DNA of 64,000 bases from JBGASG01 sp046328035 (GCA_046328035.1 JAXLXI010000006.1:186001-250000); one strand, 5' to 3'; counted from the first letter of the stretch, positions 17,326-27,002 are shown. Notes: generated by a model not told the origin, from the letters alone. Translations and numbers: made by a program.

Positions 17326-17562
17326 ATGATTCATTACCTTTATGCAACTCGTGGTGGTTATCTCTATCTCGTAGGTCGCTACAGCCAGCGCCCGAAGGCC
17401 GATGGACCCGGTGAATTCGTGTTGTCCGTCCCCGAGAAGACCCCGCAAGTTGCAATCGACACGCTTGCCCATCGCCGCTTTATGGAACACCTGCGCCGCC
17501 CACGCAAAGTCCAGCACGACCGCCATCACGCCGCCAACGGCAAAGAGCTGGCCACCGTCTAA
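17326..17562 (+). CDS. Small hypothetical protein (78 aa)
   Basis: I do not recognise the product, which begins MIHYLYATRGGYLYLVGRYS and ends with a basic, histidine-containing tail (RRPRKVQHDRHHAANGKEL). Support for it being real comes from context. An AGGCAGG site lies just upstream of the ATG, and a strong intrinsic terminator lies 48 bases after the stop. Codon use is similar to neighbouring genes, and no credible reading frame overlaps it. It seems to be a monocistronic unit between the LCP gene and the pseudopilin. The N-terminal third is rich in Tyr and Gly and could form a small beta sheet. Confidence 0.6.
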   Translation: MIHYLYATRGGYLYLVGRYSQRPKADGPGEFVLSVPEKTPQVAIDTLAHRRFMEHLRRPRKVQHDRHHAANGKELATV

Positions 17563-17609
17563 GGAGGCAGAAGGAAGGCATCCTAGCCCTGCGCTTGAAG
17601 TATTTGAAA

Positions 17610-17635
17610 AGCCTGCTGAACAAGCAGGCTTTTTC
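17610..17635 (+). terminator. Rho-independent terminator
   Basis: AGCCTGCT-gaaca-AGCAGGCT forms a perfect 8-bp stem (17610-17630), followed by a run of T. It ends the transcript of the 78-aa gene. Confidence 0.88.
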
Positions 17636-17763
17636 TCTAGGGAAGATCGAGGATCCCTCCCTCTGAACAACTGTTAATAATCGAAAGCGTTATTGGGGGA
17701 AACGATTCGGGCATTCTCCCTGCACACTACTAGGGACAAAGACAGACAGGAGTCGGCACGACC

Positions 17764-18288
17764 ATGAAAGCGTCCGCCAACGTCAATAGAAATAGCAATA
17801 ACTCGGGTTTCACTCTCATCGAGCTTTTGATGGTGATCATCATCATCGGCATCCTGGCAGCGATTGCTCTGCCTAAGTTTTTTGAATCGCAGGCGAAGAT
17901 GAAGGAATTGAGCGTGCGCGGCAATATGCGCAACGTGGAGATCGCGGCGCGCGCGGGCGCGGTCGGCGGCACGCTCTTCCCTGACCTGAAGACGCTGCAG
18001 AGCTATCTTCCCGGCGGCGATCCAACCACAGGCCGGGCCGGACCGAATCCGGAGAATCCCTTTACGAAGCGCTCCGAGCCCATTTTGACCGGCATCGTCA
18101 CGCCGCCGATCAATGTCTTCCGCTCTCGGCCGCCGCTGCCGCAAAATCAAGGTTCGACGGCTTACAACACGGTCGATGAAGATAAAGTAAAACGCAGCGC
18201 CTTTGCCATTACAGGTGGTGGCGCGGACGGCTACATGCTGCGCGGCGAAGAACCGAATACAACCCTGGTATTGTCAAACGTCAGATAG
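17764..18288 (+). CDS. Type IV pilin-like / type II secretion pseudopilin
   Basis: The 174-aa precursor has a classical class III signal. A short basic leader ends in NSG, followed directly by the hydrophobic helix FTLIELLMVIIIIGILAAIA with glutamate at mature position 5. Prepilin peptidase (PilD) should cleave after that glycine. The globular part (about residues 60-174) contains ALPKFFESQAKMKELSVRG, then a loop rich in Gly and Pro. It lacks an obvious C-terminal disulfide loop. Subunits of this kind assemble into type IV pili or secretion pseudopili. No assembly ATPase or secretin gene lies in the window, so this is a stand-alone subunit next to a membrane TPR-like gene. Confidence 0.9.
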   Translation: MKASANVNRNSNNSGFTLIELLMVIIIIGILAAIALPKFFESQAKMKELSVRGNMRNVEIAARAGAVGGTLFPDLKTLQSYLPGGDPTTGRAGPNPENPFTKRSEPILTGIVTPPINVFRSRPPLPQNQGSTAYNTVDEDKVKRSAFAITGGGADGYMLRGEEPNTTLVLSNVR

Positions 18289-18304
18289 AGCTACGGCGCA
18301 CAAG

Positions 18305-19045
18305 GTGAAGCTGCCGGCGCTGATCGGCGCCCTGGCAATGGTGACGGTGGGCGCGCATTGGCTGATGTTGCAGCAGGCACTAATCGGCGCCGGCAGTCGC
18401 AGTGCCATGGGCACCGGCTACTTTCCCTCAGCGGAAATTGCCACGGCCATTAATGCGGCCGGCGGTGGCCGGCTTTGGGCCGATTTGTACTGGCTGGCAT
18501 TTATTCAATATGCCGGTGACGCCGCTGAGCGTCGAGAGGATCACTGGCAGTGGGCGGATGAGTATTTGAATACCGTCACGCAGCTGGACCCGCATTTTAT
18601 CCAGCCTTACTGGTTTGCTGCGTTCACGGTCGGCGCGGACGAGAAGCGTCCGGATCTGGCGGCTCAGATCATTGAGCGCGGTATCAAGTACAACCCGGAC
18701 AACTGGTACCTGCAGTACATCGCCGGATGCACTCAATACATCTATGCAAACAACGATCGCGCCGCCGCACAATATTACGCAAAGGCAGCATCTTTGCCCG
18801 GCGCCCCGGCGTACATCGGCGCGCAAGGGCAAATCCTTGCTTCCGGGGCGCCTTCGTACTTGAACAAAGCGCGGGCGCTGGAAACAGTTTCTTCCCACGA
18901 AGCTGATCCGGTCGTCAAGGAAAAAGCCTGGCGCGAAGCGATCGCAGCCTGGAAGCAGGTCATGCAGTACTCCCCCAATCAGGAGTATCGGCAAGCCGCG
19001 CAGGAGGCTCTGCTGCGCCTGTCATCGTCTGCTGCCGCCAAATAG
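18305..19045 (+). CDS. Membrane-anchored TPR-like protein
   Basis: The product starts with a hydrophobic segment (LPALIGALAMVTVGAHWLML) that acts as a signal anchor. It continues with helical repeats resembling TPRs, such as HFIQPYWFAAFTVGADEKRP, PDNWYLQYIAGCTQYIYANN and KAWREAIAAWKQVMQYSPNQ. I start it at the GTG at 18305, 16 bases after the pseudopilin stop. A longer frame opening inside the pseudopilin gives a poor N-terminus. The close spacing suggests co-transcription with the pseudopilin and perhaps a role in its assembly, which is inference. Confidence 0.72.
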   Translation: MKLPALIGALAMVTVGAHWLMLQQALIGAGSRSAMGTGYFPSAEIATAINAAGGGRLWADLYWLAFIQYAGDAAERREDHWQWADEYLNTVTQLDPHFIQPYWFAAFTVGADEKRPDLAAQIIERGIKYNPDNWYLQYIAGCTQYIYANNDRAAAQYYAKAASLPGAPAYIGAQGQILASGAPSYLNKARALETVSSHEADPVVKEKAWREAIAAWKQVMQYSPNQEYRQAAQEALLRLSSSAAAK

Positions 19046-19085
19046 CGGTAAGATAGTCACTCTAAAGCGGTTGGTGCTTATTCAT

Positions 19086-19967
19086 ATGGACTTCGGCAAG
19101 TTTCGTCTTTCGATCATCAGAGAGTGCACATTCAAACTGGATGGCGGAGCCATGTTTGGTGTCGTCCCCAAGCACTTGTGGAACAAGGTGGAGCCGGCTG
19201 ACCAACTAAACCGCGTCGCGCTGGCTTGCAATTTGCTCTTGATCGAAACTCCCGGCGGCAATGTGCTGGTGGAAACCGGCATGGGCCCGCGCTGGACCGA
19301 GAAGGAGCGTGAGCGTTATGAAGTGCGTCCGCTCATTGATCATAAGCACGCACTGCAATCGGCAGGATTGCAAAACGAAGATGTGCAGGCCGTGATCTTC
19401 TCGCATCTCCATTTCGACCATGCCGGTGGCGCGGTGCTGGAGCTTGACGGCAAATTGCTGCCGGCCTTCCCGAAAGCCAGATATTATGCCCAACGCGGTG
19501 AATGGGAGTTTGCGCACAAAGCCAATGCGCGCGCCCGGGCAAGTTATCGCAGTGATGACTTCGAGCCGTTGATGGAGCAAGGATTGCTCGAACTGATCGA
19601 TGGCGACAAAGAAGTGGTGCCGGGCGTCTGGGCTAAAGTCACAGGTGGGCACACTCGCCACCACCAGGTGGTTTATTTCGAATCTGAGGGCGAACAGGGC
19701 GTCTACTTCGCCGACATCATGCCCACGAAGAGTCACATCAGTCCGCCCTGGGTGATGGGATACGACCACTATCCGCTCGAGAGTTGCGACATAAAGTCCG
19801 AGTGGCTCGCGCGTGCATCCAGCGAAAAGTGGCTGGTGGTTTTCGATCACGAAATCGGCGTGCCCTGGGGGCATGTTACCCAGGCGGACGGCAAGTTCCA
19901 GTGGCAGCCTCTGCCGGAAGAGACGCTGGACGCCGGCTTCAGAGCACCGGTGATCGCCTCGGCTTAG
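19086..19967 (+). CDS. MBL-fold metallo-hydrolase
   Basis: The protein shows the metallo-beta-lactamase superfamily signature SHLHFDHAGGAV (HxHxDH, binuclear zinc ligands). Downstream are GGHTRHHQVVYFES (third histidine) and GVYFADIMPTKSHI with the bridging aspartate. The last part has VVFDHEIGVPWGHV. At 293 aa it has the length of lactonase-like or related hydrolases, but the substrate cannot be assigned. No signal peptide is present, so it is cytoplasmic. The ATG at 19086 is preferred over a TTG 15 bases earlier. It follows the membrane TPR gene by 40 bases. Confidence 0.88.
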   Translation: MDFGKFRLSIIRECTFKLDGGAMFGVVPKHLWNKVEPADQLNRVALACNLLLIETPGGNVLVETGMGPRWTEKERERYEVRPLIDHKHALQSAGLQNEDVQAVIFSHLHFDHAGGAVLELDGKLLPAFPKARYYAQRGEWEFAHKANARARASYRSDDFEPLMEQGLLELIDGDKEVVPGVWAKVTGGHTRHHQVVYFESEGEQGVYFADIMPTKSHISPPWVMGYDHYPLESCDIKSEWLARASSEKWLVVFDHEIGVPWGHVTQADGKFQWQPLPEETLDAGFRAPVIASA

Positions 19968-20087
19968 AACGCCCGCGCAGCGAACGCAGCACCGGAGCAG
20001 TGGGGTAATCCGCACTGCTGGTAGTCGAGGGCGACAAATTCAGGAGTAACATGTTCGCAGGTTGGGGCGGCTGACAGCGGAGGCGAC

Positions 20088-21014
20088 ATGTGGAAGGACG
20101 AGAGTCGGCAGGCGATGCAAGCGTTCATGGATGGTGATGAACTGCTCGCCGAAGAGCGTTGGGGAAGTGCGCTGGCGCTGGCGGAAAAAGACGCGGTGCC
20201 GCCGTGCGAAGAACTTGGACAGATTTATTATTTCCTCGGCAAGATTCAATGGGACCGCAAGGATGAGGATGCAGCAATTCCGTTTCTGGAATCAGCCGTG
20301 CGCATACTGGACTCCGTGCGAGACGATTCCGTGCAACGCTGCGAGAGCAGTTATCTCTCGAAAGCGCAGTATGACCTGGCGGCGGCCTATCGCCGCACTA
20401 ACCAGGAGGGCAAGGCGGCCGCTTTGTTCCGGCGCGCGCTCACAATTGAAGATCGCCAGGATTGCCTGCCGCTTACAGATGCGCTGAAGGTTTTGCATAC
20501 GTGCAAGTTGGCGAAGGATTTGCAAGGGGAGATTCTGGAGAATCTCTGCAAGCAGCTCGACCTCGACCCGCAGGGCGACAACGGTCGCATTGTTGATTTG
20601 CTGCGTGCCTACTATGCGGCAGTGCCGGAACGTGCCGTCGCGGACAAGTTCATTGAGACCACCTATGACTACTTCGATCTGGAGTATCTGATTCCAACCC
20701 TGTCCAAATACATCGGTAAGACGGGCAAAGTGAAGATTGTCAGTGCCGACGTGATGCCCCAGATGGAAGATCAGTTCAATCTGGAGTTGCAGGTGGACGG
20801 TGATGACAGTTTCTTCCAGCAAGTCTGCTCGGTGGATGACATCTTCGATGTATTCAACGACATTTTGCTGAGCAAGGACTCGAAAGTTCTTTTTCAAAAA
20901 TTGGATCATGAAGACCTGCAAGTGTCTTGCTTCTGCTTGCTGAAGGAGTCGACTGTTGAGAAGCTCGAAGCGGATTCTGCTGTGCCCTTCATCGATCTGA
21001 CGCCTTATGACTGA
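20088..21014 (+). CDS. TPR-containing hypothetical protein
   Basis: The N-terminal half has three or so helical repeats of TPR type (QIYYFLGKIQWDRKDEDAAI and YDLAAAYRRTNQEGKAAALF). The C-terminal 120 residues are acidic and unlike any family I know, with KVKIVSADVMPQMEDQFNLE and an ending VPFIDLTPYD. The ATG has a GGAGG site a few bases upstream. No signal peptide or membrane segment is present. A hairpin without a clear T-run follows the stop, and the next gene is convergent. Confidence 0.75.
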   Translation: MWKDESRQAMQAFMDGDELLAEERWGSALALAEKDAVPPCEELGQIYYFLGKIQWDRKDEDAAIPFLESAVRILDSVRDDSVQRCESSYLSKAQYDLAAAYRRTNQEGKAAALFRRALTIEDRQDCLPLTDALKVLHTCKLAKDLQGEILENLCKQLDLDPQGDNGRIVDLLRAYYAAVPERAVADKFIETTYDYFDLEYLIPTLSKYIGKTGKVKIVSADVMPQMEDQFNLELQVDGDDSFFQQVCSVDDIFDVFNDILLSKDSKVLFQKLDHEDLQVSCFCLLKESTVEKLEADSAVPFIDLTPYD

Positions 21015-21033
21015 CTGGCAGGTGTGAACGCAA

Positions 21034-21057
21034 CGAGCCACCTTATGTGGTGGCTCG
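21034..21057. terminator. Hairpin between convergent genes
   Basis: CGAGCCACC-ttatgt-GGTGGCTCG forms a perfect 9-bp stem with a 6-base loop, between the stops of two convergent genes. It lacks a T-tract on either strand, so termination activity is uncertain. Confidence 0.5.
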
Positions 21058-21100
21058 CTGAGGGTCCTTGACAAAATCGTTCAGTTGCGATCTCGATGGA

Positions 21101-22357
21101 TCATTCGGGCAGGTAGGTCGGTCCGTCCAGCAGTCCGAGTGCTTCTTCATGGGCGGCAGCCAGCTTTTTGTTGAAGACGTGCGACCAGTTGAAGCGGGCC
21201 GTGTACTGCATTGAAACGAACAACGTGGCGATGGACATGATGGTGATGATTAATCCTGTGAATTGTTCGAGGAAGAACGTGTACGAGAAGAACACCAGAT
21301 ATACGGCCTGAGCCACGGCTATTTGTTTCACCAGAGTGCGGTTGGGGACCGCGCGGGCTATATAGGTCACGACCAGGAACAGCGACACCAGCGAAGAAAC
21401 TATGAATGCTATCTCGATGGGAATGTGATCCACTGAGTATGCCATCAAAAGGTGGAAGCTGAAGAACGACGCGCCGATGAAGAAGTAGTGCATCGGATGA
21501 ATCCGTATCGATTTCACCGTCGAGATCAGCCAGACCACAAAGTTGAAGAAGAACAGTGATACCGGTGCGAAAAAGGTGACTTCGCTGACCCAGGGACCGG
21601 GGTTGAGCAGCTGTGGCATGGACATGCCGATGTCTTTGCCGGTCATAGTGTTGGCGTATTTCCAATCGAGCACCCAGCCTTTTCCGTCCTTGCTCTTGGT
21701 GGTCGGCGAGCGCGAGTTGTCTGGAAAATCTATGTTCGGAAAATCGGTGGTCATGTGCAGATCAAAATCTCTGACCTGCGCTACTCCGTTGTTGAAGCGG
21801 TAGCTCCAGGAGTACATGCCCTGCGAGTCATAACTGACAAACATGTTTGCCTTTTCATGCGGTTGCAGGAGGATTGAACCGGTGATGGTGTCACCTTCCG
21901 GAGCCGTGTTTTTCAATGGCGTTCCATTGATGGTGAAGTGCAAGTTGTCGTAGACTTCGCGCGCCGATGGCAGCGTAAAACCGCAATATACGGTCTGTGG
22001 CTTGTCCGTGGGATTTTCGAAGGCATACGTGCCGCCGAAACTCACGCGGTAGGTCGGATACCAGAGCAGTCCTTTCTTGCGTTGGTCCAGATGCAGTTTG
22101 ACTTCCACTTTGCTGGAGTCGAGATTGATATTGTGGGTGGCTTCCGCGGGATCGCCCGCATGCTTTCTCACCAGTGGCTCTTTCCAGTAAGGTTGTGGTG
22201 CCAGTTGCCACTGGCGAGAACCCCATAGTTCCTCCACTTTGCCTTGCAGATTTTCGTCGCTTTTATAGGTGCGAACGAGTACCGTACTGCCCAGGATAGC
22301 CCAGGCTGCGCAGACGCACAGATAGATGAACGTCAGCGCCGCTATATGTTTGACCAT
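21101..22357 (-). CDS. CreD-like inner membrane protein
   Basis: The 418-aa protein has one N-terminal membrane helix (AALTFIYLCVCAAWAILGST), a large periplasmic beta-rich domain (about 30-270), and five or so C-terminal membrane segments. The spacing and content of the C-terminal part (IHPMHYFFIGASFFSFHLLM, SVDHIPIEIAFIVSSLVSLF, ending ARFNW) match the pattern of CreD/Cet proteins. CreD is an envelope-stress and colicin-tolerance membrane protein of unknown mechanism. No CreBC two-component system is adjacent. The ATG has a GAGAGG site six bases upstream. Assignment is by pattern and moderate. Confidence 0.65.
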   Translation of the reverse strand: MVKHIAALTFIYLCVCAAWAILGSTVLVRTYKSDENLQGKVEELWGSRQWQLAPQPYWKEPLVRKHAGDPAEATHNINLDSSKVEVKLHLDQRKKGLLWYPTYRVSFGGTYAFENPTDKPQTVYCGFTLPSAREVYDNLHFTINGTPLKNTAPEGDTITGSILLQPHEKANMFVSYDSQGMYSWSYRFNNGVAQVRDFDLHMTTDFPNIDFPDNSRSPTTKSKDGKGWVLDWKYANTMTGKDIGMSMPQLLNPGPWVSEVTFFAPVSLFFFNFVVWLISTVKSIRIHPMHYFFIGASFFSFHLLMAYSVDHIPIEIAFIVSSLVSLFLVVTYIARAVPNRTLVKQIAVAQAVYLVFFSYTFFLEQFTGLIITIMSIATLFVSMQYTARFNWSHVFNKKLAAAHEEALGLLDGPTYLPE

Positions 22358-22466
22358 AAGCGCCTCTCAGAAGGTTTTGACTGTTTCTCAGTTCATCTTA
22401 GGCGGGCAACTTTAAGTGCGATACCTCTGGTGTTAGAGGAACCACAAGGAATTGTAAAACCAGTGA

Positions 22467-23540
22467 TCAGGATTTGGCGTTGCCGCTCTCGAAGGCGTTG
22501 TGCAGTTGCCCGCATGCGGCGTTGATGTCGGTGCCGCGTTCCAGGCGAATGGTGACGGTTTTGCCGGAACCTTCGGCGATGCGTTTGAATCTTTGCTGGC
22601 TTTCTAAAGAAGGGCGACCGTATGCCACCACTCCTTCCTGGTTGTAGGTCGGGTTATAAGGTATGAGGTTAATGTTGCAGTGCAGGTCACGCACCAGTTC
22701 TGCCAGTTCGGAAGCCTGCTGCGGCGAGTCGGTGACGCCGGCCAGCAAAACGTATTCGATGGTGATGCGGCGTTTGGTTTTGGCGTAATAAGAATGGATG
22801 GCGTCCATCAATTCATCGATGGGAAATTTCTTGGTTATCGGAACGATTTGTTCGCGCGTGGTCGGATCCGGAGCATGGAGCGAGAGTGCCAGTGTGATTT
22901 GCAAGCCCTCATCCGCCAGTCTCTGGATGCCGGGAATGACGCCGGAGGTAGAAACTGTGATGTGCCGCTGTCCGATGCCCACCGAATCGCCCATCATTTT
23001 CAGACTTTTAATTACTTCGTCCGTGTTCAGGAGCGGCTCGCCTTGCCCCATGTAGACGATGTTGGCGACCCTGTGACCGGACTCGCGCTGAATGCAGAGC
23101 ACCTGGTCGATGATTTCTTGCGCGCTCAGGTTGCGTTTGAAGCCGAGATAACCGGTCGCGCAGAAAGTGCATCCGACTGCGCAGCCGACCTGGCTGGAGA
23201 CGCACGCTGAAAACGATGGGCGGTCTTCGAAGGACATCAAGACCGATTCGACAAAGCGCCCGTCCGGCAATTTGAAAAGATATTTGCGGGTGCCGTCTGA
23301 GCTCACCTCCAGATGAGCCAGTTCGAGGAGAGAGACGGTCGCCTTTTCTTTGAGCAGGTCTCGGACATCCTTGCTGAGGTCGGTCATTTCATCGAAGGAT
23401 GACGCCCACTTCACGTAAATCCAGCTATGAATCTGGCGCGCCCTGAACGCGGGCAGCCCCAGTTCTTTGACAAACAACTCCAGCTCGGACAGGGTGAGTC
23501 CTGAGAGCGCTGGCTTTTCGGGATTTTTAACGGCGTCCAT
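22467..23540 (-). CDS. rlmN: 23S rRNA (adenine2503-C2)- and tRNA methyltransferase RlmN
   Basis: This is a radical-SAM enzyme that methylates A2503 of 23S rRNA (and A37 of some tRNAs). The iron-sulfur motif is CAVGCTFCATG (CxxxCxxC) and the C-terminal part has RLERGTDINAACGQL, carrying the second catalytic cysteine. GQGEPLLNTDEVIKSL and LALSLHAPDPTTREQIVP are further family signatures. Length (357 aa) is normal. The start is the ATG at 23540, with no strong ribosome-binding site. secA diverges upstream. Confidence 0.97.
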   Translation of the reverse strand: MDAVKNPEKPALSGLTLSELELFVKELGLPAFRARQIHSWIYVKWASSFDEMTDLSKDVRDLLKEKATVSLLELAHLEVSSDGTRKYLFKLPDGRFVESVLMSFEDRPSFSACVSSQVGCAVGCTFCATGYLGFKRNLSAQEIIDQVLCIQRESGHRVANIVYMGQGEPLLNTDEVIKSLKMMGDSVGIGQRHITVSTSGVIPGIQRLADEGLQITLALSLHAPDPTTREQIVPITKKFPIDELMDAIHSYYAKTKRRITIEYVLLAGVTDSPQQASELAELVRDLHCNINLIPYNPTYNQEGVVAYGRPSLESQQRFKRIAEGSGKTVTIRLERGTDINAACGQLHNAFESGNAKS

Positions 23541-23746
23541 ATGATTAAGGTCGTTTTTAGTGCAACAAATGCAAAGAAAAACCGATCATTGCTGAGAAGA
23601 AACATGACCGAATCGCTCTTCCTGTCACATGATAACAAGCAATTGTTGCTCCAAAGATACCTGCGGCACGTGCAAAGAGCGCTGGCACGGCGATTGGACC
23701 CCCTCTAATGATAGAATTTCGTGATTATTAGGAGCACTAAAACATA

Positions 23747-26700
23747 ATGAGCGTGAGCCTCGAAGACAAGGCAAGGACCTGGCTTAAGTCGCTTTTCGGC
23801 GAATCCAACGACAAAAAAGTAAGGTTGCTGCAAGACTACGTCAAACGCGCCAGCCATCTGGAATCGCAGATGGAAAAGCTCTCTGATGAGGAACTGGCTG
23901 GCAAGACAGCCGAATTCCGCAATCAGATTGACAACGCTCTCAAAGGCGTCGAAAACAAAATTCTCATTCCCGAGACCGTCACCAAGATGCCTGGGCAGAT
24001 TCGCACTGCCCACGACCGCGAGCTTGGCAAGGTGCTGGAGCACATTTTGCCTGAGTCTTTTGCTGTCTGCCGCGAGGCCAGCCGCCGCGTTCTGGGCATG
24101 CGTCACTTCGACGTGCAGCTCATGGGCGGTGCCGCTCTGCACTTCAACAAGATTGCCGAGATGCGCACCGGGGAAGGTAAGACCCTGGTTGCCACTTTGC
24201 CGGTCTACCTGAACGGGTTGACCGGACGCGGCGTTCACGTTGTGACAGTCAACGATTACCTGGCTCGCCGTGACTCCGAGTGGATGGGCAGGCTCTACAA
24301 GTTTCTCGGCTTGACCACCGGACTGGTCTATTCGCATCAAGGCGACGACGAAAAGATGTCGGCCTATCGCGCTGATATCACATACGGTACCAACCACGAA
24401 TTCGGTTTCGACTACTTGCGCGACAATATGCGCACGTCGCTCGATCAACTGGCCCAGCGCCAGTACTACTATGCCATCGTCGACGAAGTCGACAACATTT
24501 TGATCGACGAAGCAAGAACGCCTTTGATTATCTCGGGCTATCCCACCGAGTCGCTGGTGGAAGTCTACAACCGCATGTCGCAAGTGGCGCCCATGCTGCA
24601 CCGCGGGCGCGACAAAGACGACGAAGATTGCGACTACTACGTCGATGAAAAAGGCAAAAATGTTTTGCTCACCGAGCGCGGCATTTTGAATGCCGAAAGA
24701 CTGTGCGGTGTCAGCGACCTTTATGATGTGCGCTGGAACCTCGCTCATCACTTGTCGCAGGCTCTGCGGGCGAAAGAGCTCTACAAAGTCGACACCGACT
24801 ACGTCATTCGCATGAATGAAGAAGGCAAACCGGAGATCGTTATCGTCGACGAATTCACGGGACGCATGATGGTCGGCCGGCGTTGGAGCGACGGTTTGCA
24901 CCAGGCGATCGAAGCGAAAGAAGGCGTACCGATTCAAGACGAAACGATGACGTACGCGTCGATCACCTATCAAAACCTGTTCCGCCTCTATCCGAAACTG
25001 GCCGGCATGACCGGGACAGCCATGACGGAAGCGGCAGAATTCGCCAAGATCTACAACCTCGATGTCGTCTCGATTCCCACTAACCGCGAATCTATTAGAA
25101 GCGACAACGCCGACGTCATTTACAAGACCGAGCCGATCAAGTTCTTCTCGGTCGTGGAAGAAATCGTTGATCTGCACAAGCAGGGACGTCCGGTGCTGGT
25201 CGGTACCACCTCGATTGAAAAGTCGGAGCTGGTCGCCGATCTGCTCAGCAAGCCGCAAGGCATGAACGAGTTTCTCAACCGCAAAATCACCAAATGCATC
25301 GATGTGATTCGCGCCAAAAAACTCACCGGTCCTGCCATCGACGGGCTGAAAAAAATCTTCGAGCGCCCTGGTTTGATCGACCCCGAAAAAATGGAACGCG
25401 CGGCAGAACAGGTGGCCTCTGAGTTCGCCAAGCAGGACGAATTGATCGATCGCGTCTTCTCTGTTTCTCGCACAGCCGGCACCATCGCTGAGATTCGCAA
25501 AGGCGTGCCTCACCACGTGCTGAACGCCAAGCATCACGAGAAGGAAGCGATGATCATCGCGCAGGCGGGACGCAAAGGCGCCATCACCATCGCCACCAAC
25601 ATGGCGGGTCGCGGTACCGACATCTTGCTGGGCGGCAACCCCGAGTATCTGGCCAAAGACAAGCTGAAGAAGGACGGAGTCACAGGCTACGAGCCTGACT
25701 ATGACGATGTCGTCAAACAACTGACCAAGAAATTCAAGGAAGAAACGGACAAAGAGCACGATGAAGTCGTCGCTCTGGGCGGTTTGCATATCATCGGCAC
25801 GGAACGTCACGAATCCAGACGTATCGACAACCAGTTGCGTGGTAGAGCCGGACGTCAGGGCGATCCTGGTAGTTCACGTTTCTACTTGTCTCTGGAAGAC
25901 ACGTTGATGCGCATTTTCGGCGGTGACAAAATCGCCAAGTTGATGGACTTTATCCGCGCCGACGATGAGATGCCCATCGAATCCCCGATGGTGTCCAAGT
26001 CCATTGAAGGTGCGCAGAAGAAAGTGGAAGCCTACCACTTCGATATGCGCAAACACGTTTTGCAGTACGACGACGTGCTCAACACGCAGCGTGAGGTCAT
26101 CTACCGCGAGCGCCGGCGTATTCTCGAGCGCAGCGAATTGCGGGAAGCGATTCTCGATATGTTGGACGAGCATGTAGACATCGTGTTGCGTGAACACATC
26201 GATTCGGAAGAGCCGCCGGAAACCTGGGAAGAAACCGGCTTGCCGGAGATTCTTGCGGTACTCACCAACGACATTCCGTTGCTCTCCGACATAACGATGC
26301 AAGAACTGGCGGGGTTGTCTTACGACGACTTGCAGACGAAACTGAAAGAAGCCGCCAAGATGGCTTATGAAGTGCGTGAAAGTCATGTCGGCGAAGAGAA
26401 CATGCGCGAGCTGGAACGACAGGTCTTGCTGCGCACCATCGACACCAAGTGGGTCGACTACTTGCACAACATCGAAGTCTTGCGCGAAGGCATTCACTTG
26501 CGCGGCTACGGACAACGCGATCCGCTGCAGGAGTATAAAAAAGAAGCCTTCGGCATGTTCGAATCGCTCTTGCGCTCGATTCAACAAGAATCAGTCCAGC
26601 TCTTGTTCCGCGCTCAGATGGTTTCTATGGACTCCGAGATGGAAATGGCCGAGATCATGTCGATGCTGGAAGAGTTCCAGCAAATCGATTCGGATGAAGA

Positions 26701-26998
26701 CGGGGAAGCCATGGAACCGATGGATGACGATCTCGGTCCCGGCATCAGCATCAGTGAAGCCGTCTCGGCCAAGAATCTGGCTGACCACCTGATCGACGAT
26801 GAGTCAGTGATTGACGGTGGTGATGCGGCAGCTGCGACGCCAGCCGCCGAGGCGGACGAGGAAAAACAAGGCGAGGTCGATTACGAGTTCGGCGTTGCAG
26901 ACGGCAAAAGCGCCACCACCGGCAATGGCAACGGCGCCACCGCTGCCGCCGCCGCGGAAGAAGTAGCCACCGAGACGAAACCTCCGGAAAAGTCCTGA
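23747..26998 (+). CDS. secA: Preprotein translocase ATPase SecA, with a NBD2 insertion
   Basis: SecA powers protein export through SecYEG. The motifs are complete: MRTGEGKTLVATLP (Walker A), YAIVDEVDNILIDEARTPLI (Walker B), KLAGMTGTAMTEAAEF, NMAGRGTDILLGGNP and HIIGTERHESRRIDNQLRGR. The 1083-aa length is above the usual 850-900. Roughly 80 extra residues sit between KSELVADLLSK and HVLNAKHHEKEA (about residues 505-587), inside nucleotide-binding domain 2. The acidic, low-complexity C-terminus (about 970-1083) lacks the zinc-binding cysteines of many SecAs. The ATG is about a dozen bases after AGGAGC. tsaB follows within five bases. Confidence 0.97.
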   Translation: MSVSLEDKARTWLKSLFGESNDKKVRLLQDYVKRASHLESQMEKLSDEELAGKTAEFRNQIDNALKGVENKILIPETVTKMPGQIRTAHDRELGKVLEHILPESFAVCREASRRVLGMRHFDVQLMGGAALHFNKIAEMRTGEGKTLVATLPVYLNGLTGRGVHVVTVNDYLARRDSEWMGRLYKFLGLTTGLVYSHQGDDEKMSAYRADITYGTNHEFGFDYLRDNMRTSLDQLAQRQYYYAIVDEVDNILIDEARTPLIISGYPTESLVEVYNRMSQVAPMLHRGRDKDDEDCDYYVDEKGKNVLLTERGILNAERLCGVSDLYDVRWNLAHHLSQALRAKELYKVDTDYVIRMNEEGKPEIVIVDEFTGRMMVGRRWSDGLHQAIEAKEGVPIQDETMTYASITYQNLFRLYPKLAGMTGTAMTEAAEFAKIYNLDVVSIPTNRESIRSDNADVIYKTEPIKFFSVVEEIVDLHKQGRPVLVGTTSIEKSELVADLLSKPQGMNEFLNRKITKCIDVIRAKKLTGPAIDGLKKIFERPGLIDPEKMERAAEQVASEFAKQDELIDRVFSVSRTAGTIAEIRKGVPHHVLNAKHHEKEAMIIAQAGRKGAITIATNMAGRGTDILLGGNPEYLAKDKLKKDGVTGYEPDYDDVVKQLTKKFKEETDKEHDEVVALGGLHIIGTERHESRRIDNQLRGRAGRQGDPGSSRFYLSLEDTLMRIFGGDKIAKLMDFIRADDEMPIESPMVSKSIEGAQKKVEAYHFDMRKHVLQYDDVLNTQREVIYRERRRILERSELREAILDMLDEHVDIVLREHIDSEEPPETWEETGLPEILAVLTNDIPLLSDITMQELAGLSYDDLQTKLKEAAKMAYEVRESHVGEENMRELERQVLLRTIDTKWVDYLHNIEVLREGIHLRGYGQRDPLQEYKKEAFGMFESLLRSIQQESVQLLFRAQMVSMDSEMEMAEIMSMLEEFQQIDSDEDGEAMEPMDDDLGPGISISEAVSAKNLADHLIDDESVIDGGDAAAATPAAEADEEKQGEVDYEFGVADGKSATTGNGNGATAAAAAEEVATETKPPEKS

Positions 26999-27002
26999 GT
27001 CC

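Noticed and set aside
23705..25810. 701-codon open frame on the minus strand
   Set aside because: It is antisense to secA and an effect of its codon composition. secA has all its motifs in the plus strand.
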